Part shown: piece after piece, positions 17,766-26,458 of the stretch
Layout: every line of letters begins with the position of its first letter
Position numbering within the stretch: the first letter of the stretch is position 1
From: Bacilli bacterium
GTDB lineage: Bacteria > Bacillota_I > Bacilli_A > RF39 > UBA660
Assembly (NCBI GenBank): GCA_017409785.1
Contig: JAFQSD010000002.1
Span: 598,597 to 662,596 of the forward strand
Direction: 5' to 3'
DNA length: 64,000 bases
Notes under the pieces: generated by a model
Databases searched by the model: none
The model's input: the letters and a program-made list of their open reading frames with translations, nothing else
Told to the model about the DNA's origin: nothing
Position numbers and translations under genes: made by a program

Positions 17766-17820
17766 TTTAAAAGATATAAAATAGTAGTTACACAAGATAA
17801 GAAAGAAGCGGGTGAGTAAA

Positions 17821-18555
17821 ATGATTAAATTTGTAATATGCGAAGACGAAAAAGTTTTAGCAGCAGAATATAAAAATGAAATTGATAAATTTATGATGAA
17901 GTATGACTATGAATATAAATGTCAATTATTCACAGGTTATACAAAAGAGTTTGAGGAAACAGTAAAAGAGGATCAAGACTATAAAATCTATTTACTAGAT
18001 ATTAAAACAAACGAAGGATCAGGGTTAGATGCCGCCAGAATGATTAGAGAACAATATAATGACTGGACATCATTAATTATAATCATAACATCATACAATG
18101 AGTATAAGTATGATGCCTTCGGAAAAAGATTAATGCTTGTAGATTTTATTAATAAGTTGGACAAGTGCATAGAGCATCTACAAAAGACATTAGAAATATG
18201 CATAAAACTATATGATACACGTTTAAAATCATTAAAATTTGTTTATAAAAATGTAATTCATAATATTGATTTTAGACATATAGTACGTATTGAGAAAGAA
18301 CAAGATAGTAAAAGATGTACAATCCATCTAGTTAATAAGGAAGAAATACCATATCAAGGAACTATTAGTAGCTTAATTAAAAAGTTAGATGAAAGATTTG
18401 TAAAAATATCAAGAAGTTCCATTATTAACTTAGACCAAGTAGAAAGATATGATTTACAAAACAATGTCATAGAATTTAAAAATGGAGATGTCACAAACGA
18501 AATCTCACGTGATATGAGAAAAGGTATAATAGAATATGTTAGAAGTCTTAACTAA
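17821..18555 (+). CDS. agrA: AgrA-like LytTR response regulator
   Basis: Cytoplasmic regulator phosphorylated by the neighbouring AgrC-like kinase. 244 residues: receiver domain (about 1-125) with phospho-acceptor Asp60 in IYLLDIKTNE, and a LytTR DNA-binding domain (about 140-240) with FVKISRSSIINLDQVERYD, typical of the family. The ATG at 17821 follows GCGGGTGAG. A GTG at 17812 lies in that ribosome binding site. The last 20 bp overlap agrC. Its expected operator, a pair of LytTR half-sites, is seen upstream of agrB. Confidence 0.9.
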   Translation: MIKFVICEDEKVLAAEYKNEIDKFMMKYDYEYKCQLFTGYTKEFEETVKEDQDYKIYLLDIKTNEGSGLDAARMIREQYNDWTSLIIIITSYNEYKYDAFGKRLMLVDFINKLDKCIEHLQKTLEICIKLYDTRLKSLKFVYKNVIHNIDFRHIVRIEKEQDSKRCTIHLVNKEEIPYQGTISSLIKKLDERFVKISRSSIINLDQVERYDLQNNVIEFKNGDVTNEISRDMRKGIIEYVRSLN

Positions 18556-19831
18556 TTTTATATGTTTTATTATAATGTACGGTACTGGCTACCTTATTGT
18601 TAAAAAGATTGTAAATAAAAAAATTACATTTTCTAAAGAATTAATTTTTTATATTACATTATTGGCTCTTGTTTCAGTATTTTTACATCAAGTTCAATAC
18701 ACAATAATTTATACAATAACAGTATTCTTGCTAAACATAGTTGTGTTTAAAAAGATATTTAACATAGATTGGAGTCAATCAATAATTGCAACAAGTATAT
18801 TTATGATTGCTCTAATCCCAGCTGATGTAATAATAAATACATTATTTAGACTAATATGGACACAGGATCAAATTAGAGCAGATTTCTTTGTTTCTATCGC
18901 TGCTAATACAATGATAGGGATAGTAAGTGTAGGGTTAATAAGTATTCCATTTATAAATAAAATTACTAGATTATTTTATGAAAATATAAGTCGCAAAAGA
19001 ATAATTGCTGAATTAGTATTTTTCTTACTATTAGTAATTGGCTTTTGCTGTTTAGGATATAACTATGCTACTCATAACGTAACTGATCAAACATATATTT
19101 CAAATGTAATTATAATTGGTATATTTACCGTTATTACTATAATATTTATACAAAGCAAGAATGATTATAAAAGATTAAGTGATGAATACGATGTTCTATA
19201 TAGTTATATTCAAAATTTTGAAGAATGGATTGAAAAAGATCAAATTAACAGACACGAATATAAAAATCAATTAGCTGTCTTAAGATCCCTTACAAAAGAT
19301 AAAAAAGTTCAAAATAAAATTGATGAAATATTAGAGGACAGTATTAAGTTAAAAGATGAAGTTATTGGTAAACTTAAAGATTTACCAAAAGGTGGATTAA
19401 AAGGATTAGTTTACTATAAAGCCGCCTTAGCACAAAAGAAGAATATTAATTTGACCTCAGATATCAGCTTAAAGAAAAATACATATTTAGAGAAACTATC
19501 TGAACCCAATAATAAAGTATTATGTCATTTATTAGGAGTTTATCTTGACAATGCCATAGAAGCAGCAGAGGAAACTCAAGAAAAGTATCTATTACTAGAA
19601 ATGTATGAAATGAGTGACAAAGTTAAAATAGTCATTTCCAATAGCTATATTGCCTCAAGTAATTTTGAAAAGAGAAATGAAAAAGGAGTTACTACTAAAG
19701 GAGAAGGTCATGGCAATGGACTATATCTAGCATCTAGGATATTATCTAAAAATAAATGGATAACTTCATCTCAAAAGATAGTAGATAACTACTATTATCA
19801 AACCTTAATAATAGAAAAACTAGATAAATAA
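18536..19831 (+). CDS. agrC: AgrC-like sensor histidine kinase
   Basis: Membrane receptor for the autoinducing peptide. 431 residues: six or so membrane segments in the first 205 residues, a short dimerisation helix with phospho-acceptor His240 in INRHEYKNQLAVL, then a GHKL ATPase domain with the N-box YLDNAIEAAEETQ and G-box GHGNGLYLASRIL. This HPK10-type arrangement is specific to peptide quorum-sensing kinases. Starts inside agrA, so translation is coupled. The order A-then-C is opposite to the S. aureus agr operon. Confidence 0.92.
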   Translation: MLEVLTNFICFIIMYGTGYLIVKKIVNKKITFSKELIFYITLLALVSVFLHQVQYTIIYTITVFLLNIVVFKKIFNIDWSQSIIATSIFMIALIPADVIINTLFRLIWTQDQIRADFFVSIAANTMIGIVSVGLISIPFINKITRLFYENISRKRIIAELVFFLLLVIGFCCLGYNYATHNVTDQTYISNVIIIGIFTVITIIFIQSKNDYKRLSDEYDVLYSYIQNFEEWIEKDQINRHEYKNQLAVLRSLTKDKKVQNKIDEILEDSIKLKDEVIGKLKDLPKGGLKGLVYYKAALAQKKNINLTSDISLKKNTYLEKLSEPNNKVLCHLLGVYLDNAIEAAEETQEKYLLLEMYEMSDKVKIVISNSYIASSNFEKRNEKGVTTKGEGHGNGLYLASRILSKNKWITSSQKIVDNYYYQTLIIEKLDK

Positions 19832-19847
19832 TTATCTAGTTTTTTTT
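19817..19847. terminator. Terminator between convergent agrC and agrD
   Basis: 11-bp perfect stem (19817-19827 with 19832-19842), followed by T on plus. The stem contains the agrC stop. It ends only 2 bp before the agrD stop on the other strand and may serve both. Confidence 0.8.
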
Positions 19848-19848
19848 A

Positions 19849-19971
19849 TTAGTCATTGAATAATCCACATGAACTTGGTTCATCAGCAACGAACCATAGG
19901 CATCCTAAACTTGCAGCAGTAGTAGCAAGTAATGCAACTGCAGCTAAAATGCTAGCTAATCTTTTCTTCAT
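19849..19971 (-). CDS. agrD: AgrD-like cyclic autoinducing peptide precursor
   Basis: 40 residues, with a strong ribosome binding site (GGAGGTG) 7 bp before the ATG. It has an amphipathic/hydrophobic leader (MKKRLASILAAVALLAT), a core ASLGCLWFV and a charged tail with ADEPSS. The core Cys24 followed four residues later by Val28 suggests a five-membered thiolactone ring C-L-W-F-V. The Asp-Glu-Pro tail corresponds to the AgrB recognition segment of the family. It lies 45 bp downstream of agrB on the same strand. A second Cys at 35 in the tail is unusual. Confidence 0.85.
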   Translation of the reverse strand: MKKRLASILAAVALLATTAASLGCLWFVADEPSSCGLFND

Positions 19972-20016
19972 AATACACCTCCATATATATTTACTAAAAT
20001 ACCGAAGTATTATAGC

Positions 20017-20610
20017 CTAACTAATTTTTTTATAGTTATTGTATGGTTGTCTAAATATCATATAAGTAATTGGACAAATAACTATACTAGTTGAAATCAA
20101 ACTACTAATTAGTAAGTCAGATATAAAATGATTATTAAATATAATTGCTAAAGTGATATATATAATACCGGTAATACAAGAAAGAATCTTTCTTATAACT
20201 CTTTTCTTCTTACTTTTTAAAGGTCTTTTAACTGTATCGGCTGGTGCAAATAATAATATTAAAATGAAACATATAGCACAAATTATTTCATTAGTTATTA
20301 AATTAAAGTTTGTATTTAATAAAATATAAGGTATTAACACAAAGTTAAATAAAGATAATAATAAGCATTCAAAACTCTTCTCAGCATGGAAGCCAAATGC
20401 AAAGTATCTAATTATGTTAAATAAAATAAGTCCAATAACAACTTCCATCAAGATACCTAAAATCAATGAGACAATAAGAATAACAATAGTTTTTGTTAAA
20501 GTTAAATATATTCCCTCTAACCCATATCTTAATTTTTTTATTTCCTCTTTCGAATAATTATTATATTTTTTTAAATAGTTAATTGTGCAATCTAAAAATT
20601 TTTCTTTCAA
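20017..20610 (-). CDS. agrB: AgrB-like membrane cysteine endopeptidase
   Basis: Cleaves the AgrD tail and cyclises the peptide at the membrane. 197 residues with four to six membrane segments. Catalytic His75 and Cys82 are in FGFHAEKSFEC, with the same seven-residue spacing as in S. aureus. The downstream motif FAPADTVKRPL is the AgrB signature. The start is TTG at 20610, 9 bp after AAGGTG; no in-frame ATG or GTG is available upstream near a ribosome binding site. Transcribed opposite to agrAC. Confidence 0.9.
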   Translation of the reverse strand: MKEKFLDCTINYLKKYNNYSKEEIKKLRYGLEGIYLTLTKTIVILIVSLILGILMEVVIGLILFNIIRYFAFGFHAEKSFECLLLSLFNFVLIPYILLNTNFNLITNEIICAICFILILLFAPADTVKRPLKSKKKRVIRKILSCITGIIYITLAIIFNNHFISDLLISSLISTSIVICPITYMIFRQPYNNYKKIS

Positions 20611-20634
20611 TATACATCACACCTTACTAAGACA

Positions 20635-20680
20635 ATTATAAAATAAAAGACTAACTTAAATTTATTTATTCCATAACTTG
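20635..20680 (-). promoter_or_regulatory. agrBD promoter with paired LytTR-type operator
   Basis: Read on minus: two direct half-sites CAAGTTATG (20672-20680) and TAAGTTAGT (20650-20658) with a 22-bp period, i.e. two helical turns on one face. The second fits the known LytTR 9-bp consensus exactly and the first at 7 of 9 positions. TATAAT follows at 20635-20640. The hexamer expected at -35 is poor and overlaps the promoter-proximal half-site, as expected for an activator-dependent promoter. Confidence 0.65.
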
Positions 20681-20845
20681 GCCTTGAAAATATAAAAAAG
20701 CCTCAAAATGCAGATTCAGGACTAAAAAGAATCTATTTAAGGTTGAAAAACATCAAGTAACGGAATTTATGAAAATAATAAATTTTTTCTGCTAAAATAA
20801 ATAATACCGACAGAAAAATAATAGGTAGAATGAGAGGTGCTAGAG
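20681..20845 (+). promoter_or_regulatory. Gap before the cold-shock gene, with a possible extended -10
   Basis: TG-C-TAAAAT at 20790-20798 is a plausible promoter with a leader of about 40 nt. The rest of the gap is A/T-rich and shows no ORF, repeat or strong hairpin. Confidence 0.45.
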
Positions 20846-21067
20846 TTGATCGTAGGGCGCGTGAAATGGTTTAATAATGATAAAGGCTACGGATTTATTG
20901 ACTTCAAAGAGAATGAAGATATTTTCGTACATTACTCAGCTATCGATAAAGAGGGGTATAAGACTTTATCAGAAGGTCAACTAGTGGAATTTAAACTTAT
21001 TGAAACCAGTAAAGGTTATCAAGCAATTAATGTTCGACTAGTGAAAGAAACTGCTACTGTAAAATAG
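20846..21067 (+). CDS. Cold-shock domain protein
   Basis: Single OB-fold RNA/ssDNA-binding protein. 73 residues from a TTG start at 20846 (MIVGRVKWFNNDKGYGFI). RNP1 is KGYGFI and RNP2 is DIFVHYSAI. The TTG lies 8 bp after GAGAGG and gives the expected N-terminus for the family. The GTG at 20837 touches the ribosome binding site. Followed 52 bp later by hpf, another stress/stationary-phase ribosome gene. Confidence 0.92.
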   Translation: MIVGRVKWFNNDKGYGFIDFKENEDIFVHYSAIDKEGYKTLSEGQLVEFKLIETSKGYQAINVRLVKETATVK

Positions 21068-21119
21068 TGGTTTTTTTTTTTCTAATATGATATACTTAAG
21101 TTGTAAAGGAGGCGATAGT

Positions 21120-21653
21120 ATGGAAATTATCATTCGTGGAGATAAAATTAAAATTACTGATGCTATGAGCGATTACATTAATGATAAACTAGGAAAATTA
21201 GATAAGTATCTAGAAAATAGCGATACAGTTCGCGCAAACGTGATAGTAAAAGTAAAAAACCATGAGCAACGTGTAGAAATTACCATACCGTTAAAAACAT
21301 TTATTTTAAGATCTGAGGAAACACAAGATGACTTTTATGCAGCTGTTGATAAAACTATCGACAAGCTAGAAAGACAAATTCGTAAGAATAAAACGAGAAT
21401 TATGTCTAAACAAGTCAAAACATCATTTGATTTTGCTTTACCTGAGTTCGAGGCAGACGAAGAAGACGTTTCTGATACAAAGGTTATAAAGAGAAAGAAA
21501 GTTGAAGTAAAACCTATGAACGAAGAAGAAGCAATTCTTCAAATGGAATTATTAGGACATCAATTTTATATGTATAAAGATAGTGATACAAATAAACCAG
21601 CTGTTGTTTATAAGAGAAATGATGGCAATTATGGTGTAATTGAATCAGAATAA
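21120..21653 (+). CDS. hpf: Ribosome hibernation promoting factor, long form
   Basis: Binds the 30S decoding site in stationary phase and dimerises 70S ribosomes into 100S particles. 177 residues: N-terminal HPF/YfiA domain (about 1-95) and a C-terminal dimerisation domain (about 120-177, with EEAILQMELLGHQFYMYKD and YKRNDGNYGVIE), which marks the long form of Firmicutes. The ATG at 21120 follows AAAGGAGGCGAT. An extended -10 (TG-A-TATACT, 21088-21096) precedes it. Confidence 0.95.
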   Translation: MEIIIRGDKIKITDAMSDYINDKLGKLDKYLENSDTVRANVIVKVKNHEQRVEITIPLKTFILRSEETQDDFYAAVDKTIDKLERQIRKNKTRIMSKQVKTSFDFALPEFEADEEDVSDTKVIKRKKVEVKPMNEEEAILQMELLGHQFYMYKDSDTNKPAVVYKRNDGNYGVIESE

Positions 21654-21659
21654 TCTATT

Positions 21660-21684
21660 AAAGGTGCTAAAAAGCACCTTTTTT
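21660..21684 (+). terminator. Rho-independent terminator after hpf
   Basis: 7-bp stem AAGGTGC/GCACCTT with an A-rich loop, followed by six T. Confidence 0.85.
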
Positions 21685-21769
21685 GTTTCTATATAATGAT
21701 ATGTAAAGAATAAATGCTTTTCTTATCACGTATTTTTTGATAAAATAATATCTTGAAGGAGATGATAGA

Positions 21770-24259
21770 ATGAAGTTTTTAAGAAGACTGTTCGATCATG
21801 AATATAAAGAATTAAAAAGATTTACTGCTTTAGCAGATAAAATAATCGCATTAGATGATGAATATTCAAAATTAACCGATGAAAAATTACAAGCAAAGAC
21901 AGAAGAATTTAGAAAACGTTTAGCTGCTGGAGAAACATTAGATGATATCTTAGTAGAAGCTTTTGCTACAGCTAGAGAAGCAGCATACCGTGTAATTGGA
22001 GAAAAACATTACTATGTTCAAATACTAGGTGGTTTAGCAATTCATTATGGCAACATTGCAGAAATGAGAACTGGTGAAGGAAAAACATTAACATCAGTAT
22101 TACCAGCCTATTTAAATGCATTATCAGGTGAAGGTGTTCATATTATTACAGTTAATGAATACTTAGCAGGACGTGATGCTGAGTGGATGGGAGGAATTCA
22201 TAGATTCTTAGGACTAACAGTTGGTGTTAATAAAAGAGATATGAATGCCAAGGAAAAACAAGAAGCATATGCTTGCGATATCTTATATTCAACTAATAAT
22301 GAAGTTGGATTCGACTATCTAAGAGATAACATGGTAGTAAGAAAAGAAGATAGAGTTCAAAGACCTTTAAACTTTGCCATTATCGATGAAGTTGACTCAG
22401 TACTTATAGATGAAGCAAGAACACCATTGATTATATCTGGTGGAGAAATGAAAAGTGCTAATCTATATATTGAAGCAGACCGTTTCGCAAAAAGTTTAAA
22501 AGAAGCAAAAGATTTTATCTTTGATGAAAAAACAAGAAGCGTAAACTTAACAGAAAGTGGTTCAGATAAAGCAGAAAAGAGTTTTAATATTGATAACTTA
22601 TATGAAGTAGATAATGCTTCATTACTACATCACATTAATCAAGCTCTTAGAGCAAACTATTCAATGAAAAAAGATGTTGATTACGTTGTTCAAGAAGGAG
22701 AAATCATTATTGTTGACCAATTCACAGGTCGTTTAATGAAAGGAAGAGCTTATTCAGAAGGGCTACACCAAGCAATAGAAGCTAAAGAAGGAGTTAACAT
22801 CAATCAAGAAACAAAAACTTTAGCAACAATCACTTTCCAAAACTTATTCAGAATGTATAAAAAATTATCTGGTATGACAGGTACAGCAAAAACAGAAGAA
22901 GAAGAATTTAGAAATATCTACAATATGTATGTTATTGAAATACCAACAAATAAAGAAGTAATCCGTGTTGATGCACCAGATATGGTTTATGCAAATAAAG
23001 AGGCAAAATATAAAGCATTAATTCAATTTGTAAAAGAAAAATATGATAAAGGACAACCTGTTCTTATTGGTACAATTGCAATTGAAACAAGTGAATTAAT
23101 TAGTAGATTGTTAAAACAAGCACATATTCCACATGAAGTATTAAATGCTAAGAATCATGAAAGAGAAGCTGAAATTATTTCTAAAATTGGTAGCCAAAAA
23201 TCAGTAACAATTGCTACAAATATGGCTGGACGTGGAACAGATATTAAACTATCTGATGAAATAAGAGCATTAGGAGGATTATGTGTCGTAGGTACAGAAC
23301 GTCATGAATCACGTCGTATAGATAACCAATTACGTGGACGTTCAGGACGTCAAGGAGACCCTGGATACACTCAATTCTTCGTATCAATGAAAGATGACTT
23401 AATGGTAAGATTTGGATCTGACAGAATTGCTGATATGATGAGTACAATGGGACTTGGTGATCAATCAATCCAAAGTAAAACATTTACAAATTCAATCACA
23501 ACAGCTCAAAAAAGAGTTGAAGGAAACAACTTCGATATTCGTAAATCATTATTACAATATGATGATGTAATGAATAATCAAAGAGAAATTATTTATGAAA
23601 AGAGAAATACCATTTTAGATAGCGAATCAATTCACGAAATGGTTATTAATTCATTTAAAAACCACATTACTGATTTAGTAAATTCTCATCTGTATCCAGA
23701 AGGACATTTAACAAATGAAGATTTTGAAGAAATAGTAGAATTTGCAAATCAAAATTTATTAGCAAAAGATATTAAAATTTCTGATATTAATGATTTATCA
23801 CCAAATGGTGCAATCGATAAACTTTCAGAACTTGTTATATCTGAATATGAAGAAAAACTAAAAGATATACCTGCACCAGTAACAGCAGAATTTGAAAAAG
23901 TAATTACATTACAAGTATTAGATAATTACTGGATGGAGCATATCAATACAATGTCTCATTTAAGAGAAGGAATTCACTTACGTGGTTATGCCCAAGAAGA
24001 TCCTTTAAGAGCATACACTATGGAAGGATTTGACTTATTTGACTCTATGATGCAAAAAATTGATAAAGATGTATCAATCTTCTTATTAAAAGCAGAAATA
24101 AGACATAATGTAGAAAGAAAACCAGCAGCAAAGAAAATGATGACTAATGATGGTAAAGAAGAAGCAAAAAAAGCACCAAAGAGAGTAAATAAGATTGGCA
24201 GAAATGATCCATGTCCATGTGGCTCTGGACGCAAATATAAGCAGTGCTGCGGAAAGTAA
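21770..24259 (+). CDS. secA: Preprotein translocase ATPase SecA
   Basis: Motor that pushes preproteins through SecYEG. 829 residues. Walker A is in EMRTGEGKTLTSVLP, Walker B in FAIIDEVDSVLIDEARTPL, and helicase motif VI in QLRGRSGRQGDPG. The C-terminal zinc SEC-C motif is intact (NDPCPCGSGRKYKQCCGK). The hpf-secA order is common in Bacilli; prfB, usually directly after secA, is here about 8.4 kb away. A decayed second copy of the SEC-C coding sequence lies 3.3 kb downstream (see 27499). Confidence 0.97.
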   Translation: MKFLRRLFDHEYKELKRFTALADKIIALDDEYSKLTDEKLQAKTEEFRKRLAAGETLDDILVEAFATAREAAYRVIGEKHYYVQILGGLAIHYGNIAEMRTGEGKTLTSVLPAYLNALSGEGVHIITVNEYLAGRDAEWMGGIHRFLGLTVGVNKRDMNAKEKQEAYACDILYSTNNEVGFDYLRDNMVVRKEDRVQRPLNFAIIDEVDSVLIDEARTPLIISGGEMKSANLYIEADRFAKSLKEAKDFIFDEKTRSVNLTESGSDKAEKSFNIDNLYEVDNASLLHHINQALRANYSMKKDVDYVVQEGEIIIVDQFTGRLMKGRAYSEGLHQAIEAKEGVNINQETKTLATITFQNLFRMYKKLSGMTGTAKTEEEEFRNIYNMYVIEIPTNKEVIRVDAPDMVYANKEAKYKALIQFVKEKYDKGQPVLIGTIAIETSELISRLLKQAHIPHEVLNAKNHEREAEIISKIGSQKSVTIATNMAGRGTDIKLSDEIRALGGLCVVGTERHESRRIDNQLRGRSGRQGDPGYTQFFVSMKDDLMVRFGSDRIADMMSTMGLGDQSIQSKTFTNSITTAQKRVEGNNFDIRKSLLQYDDVMNNQREIIYEKRNTILDSESIHEMVINSFKNHITDLVNSHLYPEGHLTNEDFEEIVEFANQNLLAKDIKISDINDLSPNGAIDKLSELVISEYEEKLKDIPAPVTAEFEKVITLQVLDNYWMEHINTMSHLREGIHLRGYAQEDPLRAYTMEGFDLFDSMMQKIDKDVSIFLLKAEIRHNVERKPAAKKMMTNDGKEEAKKAPKRVNKIGRNDPCPCGSGRKYKQCCGK

Positions 24260-24337
24260 GTAATATCAACGATTTACGAAGAACACAGAGTGGTAAAAAG
24301 TGAAAAATCGTGAATTAGATACCTTTTAGATACCCTG
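24260..24337 (+). other. Possible left junction of the accessory island with direct repeats
   Basis: Just after the secA stop are a 7-bp inverted repeat (ACGATTT / AAATCGT) and two direct repeats TTAGATACC at 24315-24323 and 24326-24334. Their starts are 11 bp apart, one helical turn. Such paired sites resemble recombinase arm-binding sites. No integrase gene is present. Confidence 0.35.
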
Positions 24338-24363
24338 AAAAAGACCAAAAAAGGTCTTTTTTC
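24338..24363 (+). terminator. Rho-independent terminator after secA
   Basis: 9-bp perfect stem AAAAAGACC/GGTCTTTTT followed by T residues. Confidence 0.85.
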
Positions 24364-24372
24364 TTTATTCTA

Positions 24373-24418
24373 TTGTAATTACAATTATATTTACAAATGT
24401 AATTACATTTGATAAAAT
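24373..24418 (+). promoter_or_regulatory. Promoter of the restriction-modification island with two palindromic operators
   Basis: Two perfect palindromes share the core TGTAATTACA: 12 bp at 24373-24384 and 14 bp at 24396-24409, 24 bp centre to centre. The second fills the 17-bp spacer between TTTACA (24390-24395) and TAAAAT (24413-24418). This is the layout of a repressor-controlled promoter. The Phd-like protein encoded directly downstream is the natural candidate to bind it. Confidence 0.65.
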
Positions 24419-24446
24419 TATTATAGAGAATAAGATAGGAGGGAGT

Positions 24447-24659
24447 ATGGAAAAATATATTGAAGATACAACCCTTACCAGAGATTTTTGCAAAGGAAAA
24501 TCAGCCAAATTATTTAAACAAGTAAAAGACACAAAGAAGCCTTTGCGAGTAACAAGAAATGGTAAAGATTATGTAGTCATATTAGATTTTGATGAATACA
24601 TAAAAATGGTGGATAAAATCAATTCATATGAAAGAAGTATAGGAGTGAGTAAAGTATGA
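24447..24659 (+). CDS. Phd/YefM-like antitoxin-type regulator
   Basis: 70 residues with the Phd/YefM pattern: an N-terminal part (residues 8-25, TLTRDFCKGKSAKLFKQV) for dimerisation and DNA binding, then KPLRVTRNGKDYVVILDFDEYIKM, the core of the fold. The ribosome binding site is AGGAGGG. Its stop overlaps the start of the methyltransferase gene (ATGA at 24656), so there is no toxin gene in the usual place. I infer that it acts as a transcriptional controller of the restriction-modification genes through the two palindromes upstream. Confidence 0.75.
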   Translation: MEKYIEDTTLTRDFCKGKSAKLFKQVKDTKKPLRVTRNGKDYVVILDFDEYIKMVDKINSYERSIGVSKV

Positions 24660-26458
24660 TAAGAACAGATATTATTAATAGAATTGGAAGAGAATATTTA
24701 ACAAGCAATATTGAAAATGATGAGTTTAGTTATAATAAGTCTTTAACAGAAATTGGTGAAAGTATTGGAGATTATGTAAATTCTGATTCTAAAAAAGTTC
24801 ATCAATATGTTGACTTAAGATTTGCTAATAACAGACTAACAATTTTGGTAGAAACAAAAGATAATTTTGATAGATGGAATAGAAAAGAAATTGAACAACA
24901 GCTACAACAATACGTATATTATGAAAATGTATTGACAGGTAATAAGATTATTGCAATATTAACAAACACTATTGATGATAGAATAAGGGTTTGGTATGGT
25001 GATAAAATAACAATTGATTTAGATGACTATATTGAGGATGAGAGAAAAATAAAAACATTTGAAGAATATGAAAATATATTTTTCTCAAATACTAATGATA
25101 AATTGAAAGTAATACAAAATACATATGACTTAAATGAATTATTACACAAATATGGAATAAATGAAAAAATAAGAAGTCAATTTGTTGGAACATGCTTGCT
25201 AGCTTTAAAAAATGGATTATCATATTCAGATGCAAATTTAACTACTACACAAATTATTGCTGGGATAAAAGAAAACTTAGAAAAATTATTGAATAACAAC
25301 TTAAATAAGGCAATAAAACTCGTATTATTAGACAAAAATGTTTTAAATTCTCAAGATGTTAAAGATTTAACAGATAACCAACTAAAAGAAATATTAAGTA
25401 ATATAAATAAAAATATTCTACCATATATAAATGCGGAAAGCACACAGGGACAAGATTTATTAAGTTTGTTTTTTACAACATTTAATAAATATGTTGGTAA
25501 AGCGGATAAAAATCAAGCATTTACTCCTGATCATATTACACAATTTATGTGTCATGTACTTGATGTAAATAGACATTCAAAGGTATTAGATCCATGTTGT
25601 GGTAGTGGATCATTCCTTGTTAGAGCAATGACAGAGGCAATGAACGATTGTGATACAAAAGAAGAACGAGATAATATAAAAGCACACAATATTTATGGAA
25701 TTGAATATGAAGATATAGCATTTGGTTTATCAACTACAAATATGCTTATTCATGGAGATGGTAATTCAAATATTATACAAGGAAGTATGTTTGATAATGA
25801 AGAATGGATAAAAAATGCTAACATTGATATTGTTTTAATGAATCCACCATACAATGCAACTCGAAAACAAAGTTTAAATAGTTATGTTAAAACTTGGAAT
25901 AAGAAAATAACAACTGATCCATCAAAAGGATTACATTATGTATATTATATTGCTAATCTATTAAAAAAAGGAAAATTAGCAGTATTATTACCTATGCAGT
26001 GTGCAATTGGTGCAAGTGGAGATGTAAAAACTTTTAAAGAAAAAATGTTAGAAGAAAATACTTTGGAAGCTGTTTTTTCGTTACCTTCAGACATGTTTTA
26101 TCCAGGTGCAAATGCTGTTGCTTGCTGTATGGTATTTACATTAGGAGTTAGACACAATAAGGATTTTAAAACATTTTTTGGATATTATAAAGATGATGGT
26201 TTTGAAAAAAAGAAAAATCTTGGAAGAGTAGAAAAATATGAGAATGCATGGAAACAAAAAGAATCTGAATGGTTAAAACTATATAAAAATAAGATTGAAA
26301 AAATAGGTTATTCAGTATTGAAACATGTAGATGCAAATGACGAATGGCTTGCAGAAGCATACATGGAGACTGATTATAGAAATATTAATCAATCTGATTT
26401 TCAATCTGTTTTAAATCAGTATATAGGATATATAATTTCAAATGGGGGTAAAAAATGA
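24656..26458 (+). CDS. Fused restriction endonuclease / N6-adenine DNA methyltransferase (BcgI-like RM subunit)
   Basis: 600 residues. The first about 130 look like a PD-(D/E)XK nuclease, with Asp53, Glu66 and Lys68 in YVDLRF...ILVETK. A helical linker follows. The methyltransferase domain has motif I LDPCCGSGSF (311-320) and motif IV NPPY (396-399), typical of type I HsdM and of type IIB/IIG fusions. With one separate specificity subunit next to it and no HsdR gene, the organisation matches BcgI-type systems, which cut on both sides of a bipartite site. Coupled to its neighbours by 4-bp overlaps at both ends. Confidence 0.82.
   Translation: MIRTDIINRIGREYLTSNIENDEFSYNKSLTEIGESIGDYVNSDSKKVHQYVDLRFANNRLTILVETKDNFDRWNRKEIEQQLQQYVYYENVLTGNKIIAILTNTIDDRIRVWYGDKITIDLDDYIEDERKIKTFEEYENIFFSNTNDKLKVIQNTYDLNELLHKYGINEKIRSQFVGTCLLALKNGLSYSDANLTTTQIIAGIKENLEKLLNNNLNKAIKLVLLDKNVLNSQDVKDLTDNQLKEILSNINKNILPYINAESTQGQDLLSLFFTTFNKYVGKADKNQAFTPDHITQFMCHVLDVNRHSKVLDPCCGSGSFLVRAMTEAMNDCDTKEERDNIKAHNIYGIEYEDIAFGLSTTNMLIHGDGNSNIIQGSMFDNEEWIKNANIDIVLMNPPYNATRKQSLNSYVKTWNKKITTDPSKGLHYVYYIANLLKKGKLAVLLPMQCAIGASGDVKTFKEKMLEENTLEAVFSLPSDMFYPGANAVACCMVFTLGVRHNKDFKTFFGYYKDDGFEKKKNLGRVEKYENAWKQKESEWLKLYKNKIEKIGYSVLKHVDANDEWLAEAYMETDYRNINQSDFQSVLNQYIGYIISNGGKK

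Noticed and set aside
24447-24659. Toxin-antitoxin module
   Set aside because: Only the antitoxin-type gene exists; the coupled downstream gene is a nuclease-methylase, not a RelE, Doc or similar toxin, and no small ORF lies upstream.
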